Source of the DNA: an uncultured Ruminococcus sp. | GTDB taxonomy: Bacteria > Bacillota > Clostridia > Oscillospirales > Acutalibacteraceae | Assembly: GCA_902786345.1 (NCBI GenBank) | Contig: CADACB010000025.1 | Location: 1-34,708 of the forward strand | Length of the DNA: 34,708 nucleotides | Reading direction: 5' to 3' | Shown: piece after piece, positions 1 to 9,577 of the stretch | Layout of the letters: each line of letters opens with the position of its first letter | Numbering within the stretch: position 1 is the stretch's first letter | Notes under the pieces: generated by a model | The model's input: only the letters and a program-made list of their open reading frames with translations | The model's database searches: none | What the model was told of the DNA's origin: nothing | Program-made: the position numbers and the translations under genes

Positions 1-2083
1 CATCAGTATAATCGTTCAGATCAGGATAATTATTGATTTCTTCGGCTGCCTCATTTTTCTTGTCCGCAAGCGGATCACGTGTTGTCTTGACTTTATAGTT
101 TGAGTTGACATAGGTTACGGCAACAGACTGTTTTTTGAAATCGAAGGTAAGTGATTCATATCTGAAATTATCTATTAATACGGTAACAAATTTCTGGTTA
201 TTTGTCGCACCCTTTGGTTCAAGCTCGATTGTAAGCTTACCACCCTCAGCTGGAACAAGATCTGCTTCCTGATGCAGAGTATTCTTACCGTTTGTTTCGT
301 TTATATAGACCTTTACATTTATCTTCGCATATTCATTCTGAGGAAGATCCTTTTCAAGATCATACTTCATAACACTGACTTTCTTGCTTCCGTCGCTCAC
401 CTGTATGGTTATGAGTGAACCTTTTGTAAGTTTGTTTCCTGCAAGCGGATCAGTGCCGATAACCTTGCCTGCGTCAACCGCACTTGCAACGTTGGCCCTC
501 TGAGTGGTGAAGCCAAGTGCTTCAAGATCAGCCTTTGCACTATCAAAACTTGATCCTACAACATCTGGTACATCAACCTGCTCGGGTGTAGGACCTGCAC
601 TTACAATAAGCGTGATATGAGTTCTTATCTCCTGCTCTGTTCCCTCCTGAGGTGAACAGTCAATTACATAACCCTTGGCTACCTCTGTGCTGTATACTCT
701 CTGAACATCCTGTACGTCACAAGCAAGATTCTTTTCCTTAATCTTATCTATTGCTTCCTGCTCAAGATAATTCTTTACCTTTGGCACCTCGGTTTTTGTT
801 TCTTCACTGTTTATAACAAGCTTGATAACCGCATTTTCCTTTATCTTTTTGGAATCCGCTTCGGGATTTTGGGAAAGCACTATATTCTCAGGCTTTGTAT
901 TATCGAAATCAGGTATTATTTCAAATTTGAACTTATAATCCTTATTTGCTTTTACGTCATCTATCGACATACCAACGAAGTTCGGAACGTTTACATCGGG
1001 TATCTCTTTACGTCTCATTGCATTCTGCACAATTATCACTATAAACACAACAATTGCCGCAAGAACAAGAAGTGCAATGCTGATTGTCACCCATTTTACG
1101 ATTGTCTTTGAGCGCGAAGCAACTATCTCGTCATCAACACTGCTGTAATCATTCTCATATACAGGAGCAGTATTTGCCGAACGTACATTATTTAAAGATC
1201 CTACATATTTTGTTGGCACTTCATCAACAAAGTAATTATAGTTGAACCTTACTGATGGGTCATTTCTGAATACATCTATCGCCTCAAGCATTTCGGAAGC
1301 AGAAGCATAGCGCTGCTTAGGATCCTTACGCATAGCCTTAAGTGTTATGTCTTCAATTCCACCCGGTATCTCATCGTTTATTTCTCTGAGAGGCTTAGGC
1401 TCATTCTGGAGCTGCATAATTGCAACAGACACAGCACTGTCAGCCTCAAACGGAAGTGTACCGGTTAGCATTTCATAAAGCATAACACCTACCGAATATA
1501 TATCAGCCTTACCGTCTGTAACATCGCCGCGTGCCTGCTCGGGAGCTATATAGTGAACAGATCCGATAGCCTTATCAGTCATTGTACGTGTTTCCTTATT
1601 AGAGAAGCGTGCAATACCGAAATCAGTCACCTTGATAGTTCCGTCCTGAAGCAGCATTATATTCTGGGGTTTGACGTCACGGTGAACAATGCCCTTTTCG
1701 TGGGCGTGCTGAAGAGCCTGCAATATCTGGACTGTGAAGTGAACTGCCTCCTTCCAGGGCAATATCTTCTGCTGTCCGATATACTCCTTAAGAGTGATAC
1801 CGTCAATATATTCCATAACTATATATTGTATCCTGTCGCCAAAGCTTACATCATACACCTTTACAATATTTGGATGTGACAAAACAGCAATCGCCTTTGA
1901 TTCATTCTTGAAACGCCTTATAAATTCATCATTTCCGAGGAATTCATCCTTGAGTATCTTTATTGCAACCGTCTTGTCGTCAACATTATCATAAGCCTTA
2001 TAGACCATAGCCATTCCGCCAACACCTATAAGCTCCTGTATCTCATATCTTCCGTCAAGTCTTTTGCCGGTATATTTATCCAT
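1..2083 (-). CDS. prkC: PASTA-domain Ser/Thr protein kinase (PrkC/Stk type), C-terminus cut by window start
   Basis: This is a membrane eukaryotic-type kinase that senses cell-wall fragments and phosphorylates growth and division proteins. The kinase domain occupies about residues 10-270. It shows the glycine-rich loop (LIGVGGMAMVYKA), the ATP-binding lysine in VAIKIL, the catalytic HRDVKPQN near residue 132, DFGIAR and APEQ. One membrane segment lies near residues 328-353 (about 1023-1100). Three extracellular PASTA repeats follow, each opening with a VP(D/N/K)V-like stretch. After the third PASTA there are at least 120 more residues that are not PASTA-like, and these run off the window at base 1. 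The start at 2083 has AAAGGAG seven bases upstream and lies 21 bases after the phosphatase gene, which is the usual prpC-prkC pairing. The family assignment is very secure; the nature of the C-terminal extension is unknown. Confidence 0.96.
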   Translation of the reverse strand, partial: MDKYTGKRLDGRYEIQELIGVGGMAMVYKAYDNVDDKTVAIKILKDEFLGNDEFIRRFKNESKAIAVLSHPNIVKVYDVSFGDRIQYIVMEYIDGITLKEYIGQQKILPWKEAVHFTVQILQALQHAHEKGIVHRDVKPQNIMLLQDGTIKVTDFGIARFSNKETRTMTDKAIGSVHYIAPEQARGDVTDGKADIYSVGVMLYEMLTGTLPFEADSAVSVAIMQLQNEPKPLREINDEIPGGIEDITLKAMRKDPKQRYASASEMLEAIDVFRNDPSVRFNYNYFVDEVPTKYVGSLNNVRSANTAPVYENDYSSVDDEIVASRSKTIVKWVTISIALLVLAAIVVFIVIIVQNAMRRKEIPDVNVPNFVGMSIDDVKANKDYKFKFEIIPDFDNTKPENIVLSQNPEADSKKIKENAVIKLVINSEETKTEVPKVKNYLEQEAIDKIKEKNLACDVQDVQRVYSTEVAKGYVIDCSPQEGTEQEIRTHITLIVSAGPTPEQVDVPDVVGSSFDSAKADLEALGFTTQRANVASAVDAGKVIGTDPLAGNKLTKGSLITIQVSDGSKKVSVMKYDLEKDLPQNEYAKINVKVYINETNGKNTLHQEADLVPAEGGKLTIELEPKGATNNQKFVTVLIDNFRYESLTFDFKKQSVAVTYVNSNYKVKTTRDPLADKKNEAAEEINNYPDLNDYTD

Positions 2084-2104
2084 AAACAAACTCCTTTCAA
2101 GACA

Positions 2105-2833
2105 TCAGCCGGCTATAACGGCAACAGTAATATTATCACTGCCGCCAAGTTCTTTTGCCGCCTCTATCAGTCTATTTACAAGCTCCTCGCCACTGCAGTT
2201 TTTAACAAGCTCACAAAGTGCATTATCCACAAAATATCCCGACAAGCCGTCTGTGCATATTATCAGTTCAGCCCCCTGTCTGAACTGCTCACAGTTATAG
2301 TCTGTAATAAGCTGCGGATCTATTCCCAAAGCCCTTGTGATGATGTTGCGGTTTGGGTGGAACATTGCCTCTGCCTCAGTCAACTGTCCTGCATCAACAA
2401 GCTGCTGAACAATAGAATGATCTGTTGTTATACGGCGAATACTGTCATTTTCAAAAAGATAAGCACGACTGTCGCCTGCGTGCACGATATGTACCAGTTC
2501 GTTTCCGGCAACAGCACACACAACCGTTGTACCCATACCCTTGAGTGACGGATCATTACAGGCTGTTTCATATACCACGCTGTTTGCTGTGCATACAGCC
2601 CTTGTAATAAGCTCCCTTATCTGTTCAGGAGACATATCAGATTTGTATTCCTCAGTAAGTATTGAGGCTATTGTTTCGGCAGCAACACTGCTTGCCGTAC
2701 AGCCGCCGTTTGCTCCGCCCATTCCGTCACAAACAACAGCCCATGCTGTACCGTCCGGAAAAATTCCTGTCTTGCAATAATCTTGATTGGAATCCCGTCT
2801 AAGACCAATATCGCTTCCGGAATATACCATCAT
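2105..2833 (-). CDS. prpC: PP2C-family Ser/Thr phosphatase (PrpC/Stp)
   Basis: This metal-dependent phosphatase reverses the action of the PASTA kinase encoded immediately downstream. Its 242 residues match the usual length for a stand-alone bacterial PP2C. The metal-binding motifs are present in order: the early SDIGLRRDSNQD, VCDGMGG near residue 37, HAGDSRAYLF in the middle, CTDGLSGY, and the terminal GGSDNITVAV. The ATG overlaps the rlmN stop codon as ATGATGA, so the two genes are probably translationally coupled. Two consecutive ATG codons (2833 and 2830) could both serve as start. It belongs to the long minus-strand housekeeping operon. Confidence 0.96.
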   Translation of the reverse strand: MMVYSGSDIGLRRDSNQDYCKTGIFPDGTAWAVVCDGMGGANGGCTASSVAAETIASILTEEYKSDMSPEQIRELITRAVCTANSVVYETACNDPSLKGMGTTVVCAVAGNELVHIVHAGDSRAYLFENDSIRRITTDHSIVQQLVDAGQLTEAEAMFHPNRNIITRALGIDPQLITDYNCEQFRQGAELIICTDGLSGYFVDNALCELVKNCSGEELVNRLIEAAKELGGSDNITVAVIAG

Positions 2834-3882
2834 TCCTTCCGAGCCTCCTTTTTTCCTGCGTGTGAAGCCGATCTTCTAAGCTGACCGCACGACGCGTTTA
2901 TATCGCTTCCCAGCGTTCTTCTTACCGTTGCAGTTATTCCCGCTTTTTCAAGTATCCTGATAAAGCTCTGCATCCTTTCCTTCCTGCTCTTTTTATAACC
3001 CGTGCCGCCCACGGTATTCACGGGTATAAGATTAACGTGACACAACATCCCCTTAAGCCTTAAGGCAAGCTCAGAGGCACAGGCGTCGCTGTCATTAACT
3101 CCGTCTATCATAGCATATTCAAAGGAAATCCGTCTGCCCGTTTTACCGGCATAATACCGGCAAGCCTCAAGCAGCTGAACCGTGTTGTATTTTCTGTTTA
3201 TTGGCATTGTGCGGCTTCTTATGTCATCATTTGGTGCGTGCAGTGATACCGAAAGCGTAAGCTGAAAGTCAAGCTCCGCAAGAGCATATATCTTCGGGAC
3301 AATTCCGCAGGTTGAAAGTGAGATATGCCGCATTCCAATATTCATACCGTTTTCACTGCTGACAAGCCTTAAGAAGCGAACCACATTATCAAAGTTATCA
3401 AGCGGCTCACCCATCCCCATAAGTACAACATTGGAAATTCTTATTCCCGTATCCTGTTGTTCAGCCTGAAGCTGAGCGAGCATCTCAGAGGCAGTAAGAT
3501 TTCTTGAAAAGCCGCCCTGCCCTGTTGCACAGAAGGTACAGCCCATTTTACATCCTGCCTGAGTGGATATACAACTTGTATATCCGTGGTGATAATGCAT
3601 AAGAACAGACTCAACTGTTTCTCCGTCAGCAAAGGAAAACAGATATTTTCTTGTATCATCATAATCCGAAATTAATTTTTTTTCAATAGTTGCTGACGAT
3701 ATATAGTAATTTTCTACAAGTTTTCGCTGGGTTTTCTTGGAAATATTAGTCATTTCGTCAAAGGCTTTTACACCCCTATGAAGCCATTGATACACCTGTG
3801 CAGCCCTGTAAGAAGGTTCTCCCAAAGCCGCAAGCTCTTTTTTTAGCTCGTCCTCATACATTGATTTTATATCAGCAGGCAT
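2830..3882 (-). CDS. rlmN: dual-specificity 23S rRNA/tRNA (adenine-C2) methyltransferase RlmN
   Basis: This radical-SAM enzyme makes 2-methyladenosine in 23S rRNA and in tRNAs, using an iron-sulfur cluster and a methylated cysteine. The 350 residues are the usual length. The cluster motif CKMGCTFCATG (CxxxCxxC) lies near residues 112-122. GMGEPLDN, the SAM-contacting SLSTCG, and a late cysteine in INASCGQLR, the expected methyl-carrier Cys, are all present. The C-terminus is rich in Arg, Lys and Ala. It starts four bases after the rsmB stop and overlaps prpC by four bases, so it sits inside a tightly packed operon. Confidence 0.97.
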   Translation of the reverse strand: MPADIKSMYEDELKKELAALGEPSYRAAQVYQWLHRGVKAFDEMTNISKKTQRKLVENYYISSATIEKKLISDYDDTRKYLFSFADGETVESVLMHYHHGYTSCISTQAGCKMGCTFCATGQGGFSRNLTASEMLAQLQAEQQDTGIRISNVVLMGMGEPLDNFDNVVRFLRLVSSENGMNIGMRHISLSTCGIVPKIYALAELDFQLTLSVSLHAPNDDIRSRTMPINRKYNTVQLLEACRYYAGKTGRRISFEYAMIDGVNDSDACASELALRLKGMLCHVNLIPVNTVGGTGYKKSRKERMQSFIRILEKAGITATVRRTLGSDINASCGQLRRSASHAGKKEARKE

Positions 3883-3886
3883 ATTG

Positions 3887-5218
3887 TCACTTCCTTTTGA
3901 ACAGGCTTATGAAAAATCCGTCAGTATTATTTATATGAGGAAACAATGTAAGCTCGTTGTCTTTTTCGTCTATTCCTCTTTTTATATTCTTGGGCAGTAT
4001 TATTTTTTCTGCCTCAAAATTGCTGTGTTCTTCAAGAAATCTTGAAGCATTCAGATTATTTTCATCAGGATTGAGCGTACATGTTGAATATACAAGCAAC
4101 CCACCGCTTTTTACAAGCTCGGCCGCCCTGCATAATATACTGTACTGTATTTCTGGCAGACTGTCAAAGCCAAAGTCCTTTTTATATCTGAGCTCAGGCT
4201 TTCTTCTTATTATACCAAGCCCTGAACAGGGTACATCACAAAGCACTCTGTCAGCACAAAAATCAAGACTAAGCTTTGAAGAATCACCCTCAAGCGTTTT
4301 TATTATATCTATCGAAAGTCTTTTTGCACCGTTTTCAACAAGCCTTAGCCGTGAGCGGTAAAGATCACACGCGGTAATGCTTCCTCGGTTTTTCATCAGC
4401 TGTGCCGCTGTAAAGCTCTTTCCGCCCGGTGCACTGCACACATCGGTCATTATGCTGTTTTCACAGGGAGCAAGTATTTTGCAGCAAAGCTGTGAAGCCT
4501 CATCCTGAACGTGAAACAAGCCCTGTTTGTATTGGCACAATTGTTCAATTGCTCCTGTACCCTCAAGCAGAAGACAGTCAGACACCTTATCAGAATATTC
4601 CACTTTTATCCCGCAGTTCTCAAACGATTCCTTAAGTTCACGAGATGTTGTTTTCAGAGTATTCACCCTTATGCACAGCGGAGGTCTGCCTTCAAGCGCC
4701 TCGAGCATACCAAGGGTATTTTCATCACCATAGCTTTTTCGCCACAGCTTTATAATATTCTCAGGACACGAATATTTAATTGAGTAATATTTATTTTTCC
4801 CTTTTTTGGGATCAGGTAAACACAGCTCTTTCTTCTTTACCGAAGTTCTCAGTATGCCGTTTATAAAGCCGCACACTCTTGAAAGACCGTTAGGCCTGCA
4901 AAGCTCTACAGATTCATTAACAGCCGCAGAATCGGGCACACCTTCCATAAAGTAAAGCTGATATAAACCCATTCTGAGGATAATCAGCGCGCGTGTGTCA
5001 ATCTCCTTTATTGATCTTGAGGAATTTATAGAAATATTATAATCAAGCAGCAGCCTTTTTTCGATAACTCCATAGAACAGCTTAGCAGCAAAGCTTTTAT
5101 CACGAGGTGAAAGTCCGTATTCCGAAAGTATGTGATCAAGCGTAAGGTTTGAATAAGCTTGATTCTCCTCAACCTTAACAAGAGCCAGAAAAGCTGCCTG
5201 TCTTGCAGATATTTTCAT
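3887..5218 (-). CDS. rsmB: 16S rRNA (cytosine-C5)-methyltransferase RsmB (Sun)
   Basis: This SAM-dependent enzyme methylates a cytosine of 16S rRNA. Its 443 residues contain an N-terminal NusB-like helical RNA-binding domain (about 1-150) and a C-terminal methyltransferase domain. The SAM-binding motif is MTDVCSAPGGKSFTAAQL. The catalytic cysteines appear in DVPCSGLGIIRRKPELR and in VYSTCTLNPDEN. The ribosome-binding site before the ATG is weak (GGGTGGG), and the gene begins 15 bases after fmt, so coupling to fmt translation is plausible. The fmt-rsmB-rlmN-prpC-prkC order is a well-known Firmicutes arrangement. Confidence 0.96.
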   Translation of the reverse strand: MKISARQAAFLALVKVEENQAYSNLTLDHILSEYGLSPRDKSFAAKLFYGVIEKRLLLDYNISINSSRSIKEIDTRALIILRMGLYQLYFMEGVPDSAAVNESVELCRPNGLSRVCGFINGILRTSVKKKELCLPDPKKGKNKYYSIKYSCPENIIKLWRKSYGDENTLGMLEALEGRPPLCIRVNTLKTTSRELKESFENCGIKVEYSDKVSDCLLLEGTGAIEQLCQYKQGLFHVQDEASQLCCKILAPCENSIMTDVCSAPGGKSFTAAQLMKNRGSITACDLYRSRLRLVENGAKRLSIDIIKTLEGDSSKLSLDFCADRVLCDVPCSGLGIIRRKPELRYKKDFGFDSLPEIQYSILCRAAELVKSGGLLVYSTCTLNPDENNLNASRFLEEHSNFEAEKIILPKNIKRGIDEKDNELTLFPHINNTDGFFISLFKRK

Positions 5219-5233
5219 TTACACCCACCCATA

Positions 5234-6157
5234 TCAGGAAAATCTGAGTTCAGCCGCACTCACATTATGCAGTCCGTTTACAAATGCTTTTGCAGACATT
5301 TTCTTTTTGCCCTCAGGCTGAAGCTCCAAAATTTCTACAGCGCCGCTGCCGCAGGCAACAATAAACGGATCAAGTGATAATATCTGTCCGGGTTCTCCGC
5401 TGCCGTTTGTGACAAGGGTTCTGTGGATTTTTATACGCTTTCCCGAAAGTACTGCACTTGCTGACGGCCACGAATTAAGCCCTCTTACAAGATTATGGAC
5501 CTTCTGTGCACTTTCTGTAAAGTCTACAGCAGACATATCCTTTGTAAGCATAGCGGCATAACACGAAAGACTGTCATCCTGCTTTTCTCTTGTAAGTCTG
5601 CCCTGTTCTGCCTCGTGTACTGTTTTTACAATAAGTTCTGCTCCAAGAACAGAAAGCCTGTCGTGAAGCTCATCGGCGGTTTCATTTTCACCTATTTCAA
5701 GTTCGGCCTTCATAAGCATATCGCCTGTATCAAGTCCAGCATCCATATACATTGCGGTAACACCGGTTTTTGTTTTGCCGTCGATAACTGCCCTTTGAAT
5801 AGGAGCTGCACCTCTGTATTCCGGGAGAAGGGATGCGTGTACGTTAACACAACCATATGGGGGAAGATCGAGTATATCCTTTGGAAGTATTTTTCCGTAT
5901 GCAACAACAACTATCATCTGAGGAGCTATTTTTTTAAGCAGCTCAAGTGCAGCGCCATCCTTAAGAGTTTCAGGCTGAAAAACTTCTATATTGTGTTGTA
6001 AAGCACAGACTTTTACAGGCGGAGGAGTTAGCGTATACCCTCTGCCTTTTGGTTTATCAGGCTGAGTGAATACTGTTGAAATTTCGTTACCATCCTTTAT
6101 AAGAGCTTCAAGACAGGGAACGGCGAAATCAGGAGTACCCATAAAAACTATTCTCAT
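5234..6157 (-). CDS. fmt: methionyl-tRNA formyltransferase
   Basis: It formylates initiator Met-tRNA using 10-formyltetrahydrofolate, allowing bacterial translation initiation. The N-terminal Rossmann-like formyltransferase domain begins MRIVFMGTPDFAVP and contains the folate-site motif HASLLPEYRGAAPIQRAV and GVTAMYMDAGLDTGDML. The C-terminal tRNA-binding domain follows, with VRGLNSWPSA near residue 230. I place the start at 6157 (307 residues). The ATG three codons upstream is part of the Shine-Dalgarno AAAGGATG and leaves no spacing. It is preceded by 447 bases of intergenic DNA holding a repeat, so fmt may also have its own promoter. Confidence 0.95.
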   Translation of the reverse strand: MRIVFMGTPDFAVPCLEALIKDGNEISTVFTQPDKPKGRGYTLTPPPVKVCALQHNIEVFQPETLKDGAALELLKKIAPQMIVVVAYGKILPKDILDLPPYGCVNVHASLLPEYRGAAPIQRAVIDGKTKTGVTAMYMDAGLDTGDMLMKAELEIGENETADELHDRLSVLGAELIVKTVHEAEQGRLTREKQDDSLSCYAAMLTKDMSAVDFTESAQKVHNLVRGLNSWPSASAVLSGKRIKIHRTLVTNGSGEPGQILSLDPFIVACGSGAVEILELQPEGKKKMSAKAFVNGLHNVSAAELRFS

Positions 6158-6604
6158 AGAAAACATCCTTTACTATATTAATTACCGCCGGCGAGTTGCC
6201 GGTCCAAATTCGCGTTTTCGCTTCACTTCGTTACGCTTTGATTATCCAAATCGAAAATACCCCGACCACATCAGACGGAACGTCATATCATTCTATTTCT
6301 GCCGCCACAGCCTGTTCACCGGGCTGCTTTCCGGCTGGTTTCTGAAAATTTCAGTGCTGTTTTCTACATAAGTCAACGTGCCTGCTTATCTGATTGATAA
6401 TTAACAATCAATAATTATTTTCACATTTCAACTTTCATTATACATTGCACAAGTTTCTGTTCCAGTTTGATGTAAGTCTAAAAATAAACTTTTGATACTC
6501 AATAATGAACAAAGTTTCGCGCAAGCCTTTACGAAGACTTGTGGGGTCAAGAGTGAGAATCCTTGGCGCACTCCACAAAGTGCGAATCCCCTTACAACGT
6601 ACAT
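6158..6604. other. def-fmt intergenic region with degenerate repeat copy
   Basis: No gene is visible in these bases. The left part (6188-6267) holds a GC hairpin (CCGGC-GAGTT-GCCGG, 6188-6202), a stretch rich in TTCGCTTCACTTCGTTACG-like words, and a box at 6243-6267 that recurs near spo0A. The remainder is AT-rich, with short imperfect dyads such as GATTG/CAATC near 6391-6412. A run around 6540-6595 that includes the words CTCCACAAAGTGCG and GAATCC looks like degraded repeat rather than a gene. Confidence 0.6.
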
Positions 6605-7066
6605 TTATTCCTTAACAGAATCAATCTTTCTTATAATGTGCTCCTTGAAGAGTATACCGTCAAGATGGTCGTTCTCGTGACATATTGCTTTAGCAAGAAG
6701 TCCTTCTGCATTTATTGTAAACTGATCACCGTGACGATTCTGAGCAACTGCCGTGACATACATCGGGCGTTTGGTTATACCAAACTCACCGGGACAAGAC
6801 AGACAACCCTCGCTGCCCTCTTGCACACCGCTTGTTTTAACAATTTTAGGATTAATAAATTCAAGCCTGCCGTCGCCAATATCAATAACAAAAATTCTTC
6901 TGAGTATACCGACCTGCGGACCTGCAAGACCAACTCCGTCGCCTGCAAGCATTGTTTCATACATATCATCAAGAAGTGCTACAAGTTTATCATCAAACTT
7001 CTCAACAGGTCTGCATACCTTATTGAGGATCGGATCTCCTTCCTTAACTATATTTCTTATTGCCAT
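6605..7066 (-). CDS. def: peptide deformylase
   Basis: It removes the formyl group from the N-terminal Met of new proteins, complementing the downstream fmt. The 153 residues are typical. All three metal-site motifs are present: GVGLAGPQVG (near 43-52), EGCLSCPG with the metal-binding Cys, and HENDHLDG, a variant of HExxH with both His and the catalytic Glu. The start ATG at 7066 has a strong AAGGAGGAG site. It lies 63 bases after priA in the same operon. Confidence 0.97.
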   Translation of the reverse strand: MAIRNIVKEGDPILNKVCRPVEKFDDKLVALLDDMYETMLAGDGVGLAGPQVGILRRIFVIDIGDGRLEFINPKIVKTSGVQEGSEGCLSCPGEFGITKRPMYVTAVAQNRHGDQFTINAEGLLAKAICHENDHLDGILFKEHIIRKIDSVKE

Positions 7067-7129
7067 AATAACTCCTCCTTAAAATTACTCCGGAGCAATC
7101 GCTTGTCATTTCCGGCTTGCCGTATAAGG

Positions 7130-9577
7130 CTATAGTATCGTATCAGGATCTATATCCGGATAAACAACAACATCTGAAAACGAACGGTCACTGCCGAATT
7201 CGCAAAGCAGTGTTGAAAGCATATTCCGAAATGCCCTGCTGTTTTTAAATTTTATAATTATCCTGAATCTGTATTTATTGCTTATTTTTGAGATCATTGC
7301 AGGTGAAGGACCTATCACTCTCATCGGCAGACTGCCGTATTCAGCAGATGCCAGAACTTTGAGCATCTCCGAAAAACGATCAGCAGCAAGCTTAGTTTTT
7401 TTCTTGTCTGTGCCTACAAAGGCAACAACGCATATGTCCGCAAAAGGCGGATACAGCATTGCTTTTCTCAGCTCGATCTCGCTGCTGAAAAAAGCTTTGT
7501 AGTCCTGTGAGGCTGCAAGCTCAATTATCGGATTTTCAGGTTCATAGGTCTGTATGATTGCCCTTCCCTCAAGACCACCTCTGCCGGATCTTCCTGCAAC
7601 CTGGGTTAGCAGCGAAAAGGTTCTTTCATAGCTGCGGAAATCATCACTGTGCATCATATTGTCAGCCGACATTACACCAACAAGCGTTACATCAGGAAAA
7701 TCAAGTCCCTTTGCAACCATCTGTGTGCCAAGCATAATGTCATACTCACCTTCCTGAAATGCACGAAGCTTTTTTTCATATGCATATCTCTGCATGGTGG
7801 AATCAGTGTCAAGCCGCAATATACGTGCACCGGGGAATATTTCGTGAAGCTCCTGTTCGGCTCTTTGAGTGCCTGCTCCTGAATACCTGAGTTTTGACGA
7901 GCCGCAGCAGGGGCATTCGCTCGGTGCAGAAACTGAATATCCGCAGTAATGACACATAAGTCTGTTGTTTGCACTGTGAAAGGTAAGCGATATTGAACAG
8001 TTCGGACAAGAAATAACCTCACTGCACGAACGGCAGGATACAAATGTATTATGCCCGCGTCTGTTCAGAAGAATTATAGATTGCTGTCCGTGATCAAGAT
8101 TATCCTCTATGGCTTCAAGCAGAACTGAGCTGTAACCGGAGGTATTTCCCTGCTGCTGCTCAACATTCATATCGGCTTTTATTACATATGGCAGCTGTGC
8201 ATTTCCATATCGGCTGTTGAGAGTTTCAAGGGAATATCTTCCCATCTGAGCATAATAATAACTTTCAACAGAAGGTGTAGCAGAAGCAAGAAGAAGCATA
8301 CAGCTATTGTAGCTGCATCTGAGCTTTGCAAGTTCCCTTGCGTGAAACCTCGGTGTTGCCGAGGATTTATAGCTGTATTCCTGCTCCTCGTCCATTACTA
8401 TTATACCGACATTTTCAAGCGGTGCAAATATTGCCGAGCGTGTACCTACAGCAATATTTGCCTGTCCGTTTTTTACCCTTTTCCATTCCTCAAGACGCTT
8501 GGAAAGTGATAAGCCGCTGTGAAAAACTGCAACTCTGTTTCCATAGCGTGAGGTAAATTTTTGAAGAAGCTGAGGTGTAAGAGAAATCTCAGGAACCATA
8601 CATATAACGCCCTTATTTTCTGCATTCACCTCATCAATAAGCTTCATAAAAACCGACGTCTTACCGCTGCCCGTAATTCCGTAAAGCAACGATACACAAG
8701 GTTCTGAACTGCGGTATTTTTCAAGCAGTGAGGTGTATGCTCTGTTCTGCTGAGGAGTCAGACGAATGTCCTCAACCGATTTTATATTATCATCCGGCTG
8801 CTCAGTATTTGGCGGTTCTGCATCATAATAGCAACAAATCCCCTTCTTTACAAGGTTATCAACAACCGACACCGACACTCCGGTAAAATAGCATACTTCC
8901 TTTACGGATACCTCTCCTACTGTTCTCAGTACGCTTATAACCTCTTTTTGCTGAGGAGTATATCTTCTGTCCGGTTCATCCCTTTCAAGCTTCACCATCT
9001 TTACAGTCTTATCACTCAAACGTTTTTGTACCTGTTCCGTTCTGTGAATAACGCCTTTTTTGAAAAGCTTTACAAGCAGAGAGTCATCCGCAAGCCCCAT
9101 TATTTTTATAAGCCTGTCTTGTCTTACAGCAGTTTTTCTCAATATAAGATACTCACATATTTTTTTTTCCGTATTGCTTAATGACTGCAATATTTTTTCA
9201 TCGGAAATTTTTTTCGCACTGTAATTATATGTCATTTTAACGGAAAGTCCCGTTGGCAACATAGCGTCACAGGCATCAAACAGAGTACAAAAACATCTGT
9301 CCTTCATTTCATTTGCAAGCATAAGAAGCTCGTCATTCATAACAGGATCTTTATCAAGAAGCTCTTTTATATATTTAAGCCCTGAAATATCCTCAGTTTC
9401 AAAAAGTCTCATTATCATACCCTGACGGTAAGAGCCTCTTCCAAAGCTTACACTCACTCTACAGCCCGGTTTTGCATATTCCCTGTATTCTTCGGGAATA
9501 ACATAATCATAAAGCTTATCGAAATGGTATGCCGTATTTTCAACTGCAACTCCTGCAGCAAGAAAGCTTTCAGTCAT
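7130..9577 (-). CDS. priA: primosomal replication-restart helicase PriA
   Basis: This 3'-5' helicase reloads the replisome at collapsed forks. Its 815 residues carry an N-terminal DNA-binding domain, Walker A GITGSGKTS near residue 300, a Walker B of DEEQ near residue 395, and two zinc-binding cysteine clusters (CRSCSEVISCPNC... and ...CPCCGS, about residues 512-555). The helicase C-terminal motifs GTQMVAKGLDFPDVTLVGV and QVAGRSGRG follow. The usual signature is DEEH, so the final His is replaced by Gln here; this may be a lineage variant. The start overlaps rpoZ by eight bases, indicating operon coupling. Confidence 0.96.
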   Translation of the reverse strand: MTESFLAAGVAVENTAYHFDKLYDYVIPEEYREYAKPGCRVSVSFGRGSYRQGMIMRLFETEDISGLKYIKELLDKDPVMNDELLMLANEMKDRCFCTLFDACDAMLPTGLSVKMTYNYSAKKISDEKILQSLSNTEKKICEYLILRKTAVRQDRLIKIMGLADDSLLVKLFKKGVIHRTEQVQKRLSDKTVKMVKLERDEPDRRYTPQQKEVISVLRTVGEVSVKEVCYFTGVSVSVVDNLVKKGICCYYDAEPPNTEQPDDNIKSVEDIRLTPQQNRAYTSLLEKYRSSEPCVSLLYGITGSGKTSVFMKLIDEVNAENKGVICMVPEISLTPQLLQKFTSRYGNRVAVFHSGLSLSKRLEEWKRVKNGQANIAVGTRSAIFAPLENVGIIVMDEEQEYSYKSSATPRFHARELAKLRCSYNSCMLLLASATPSVESYYYAQMGRYSLETLNSRYGNAQLPYVIKADMNVEQQQGNTSGYSSVLLEAIEDNLDHGQQSIILLNRRGHNTFVSCRSCSEVISCPNCSISLTFHSANNRLMCHYCGYSVSAPSECPCCGSSKLRYSGAGTQRAEQELHEIFPGARILRLDTDSTMQRYAYEKKLRAFQEGEYDIMLGTQMVAKGLDFPDVTLVGVMSADNMMHSDDFRSYERTFSLLTQVAGRSGRGGLEGRAIIQTYEPENPIIELAASQDYKAFFSSEIELRKAMLYPPFADICVVAFVGTDKKKTKLAADRFSEMLKVLASAEYGSLPMRVIGPSPAMISKISNKYRFRIIIKFKNSRAFRNMLSTLLCEFGSDRSFSDVVVYPDIDPDTIL

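Noticed and set aside
5495-6001. 168-codon plus-strand ORF within fmt
   Set aside because: It lies wholly antisense to the clear fmt coding sequence and has no known motifs.
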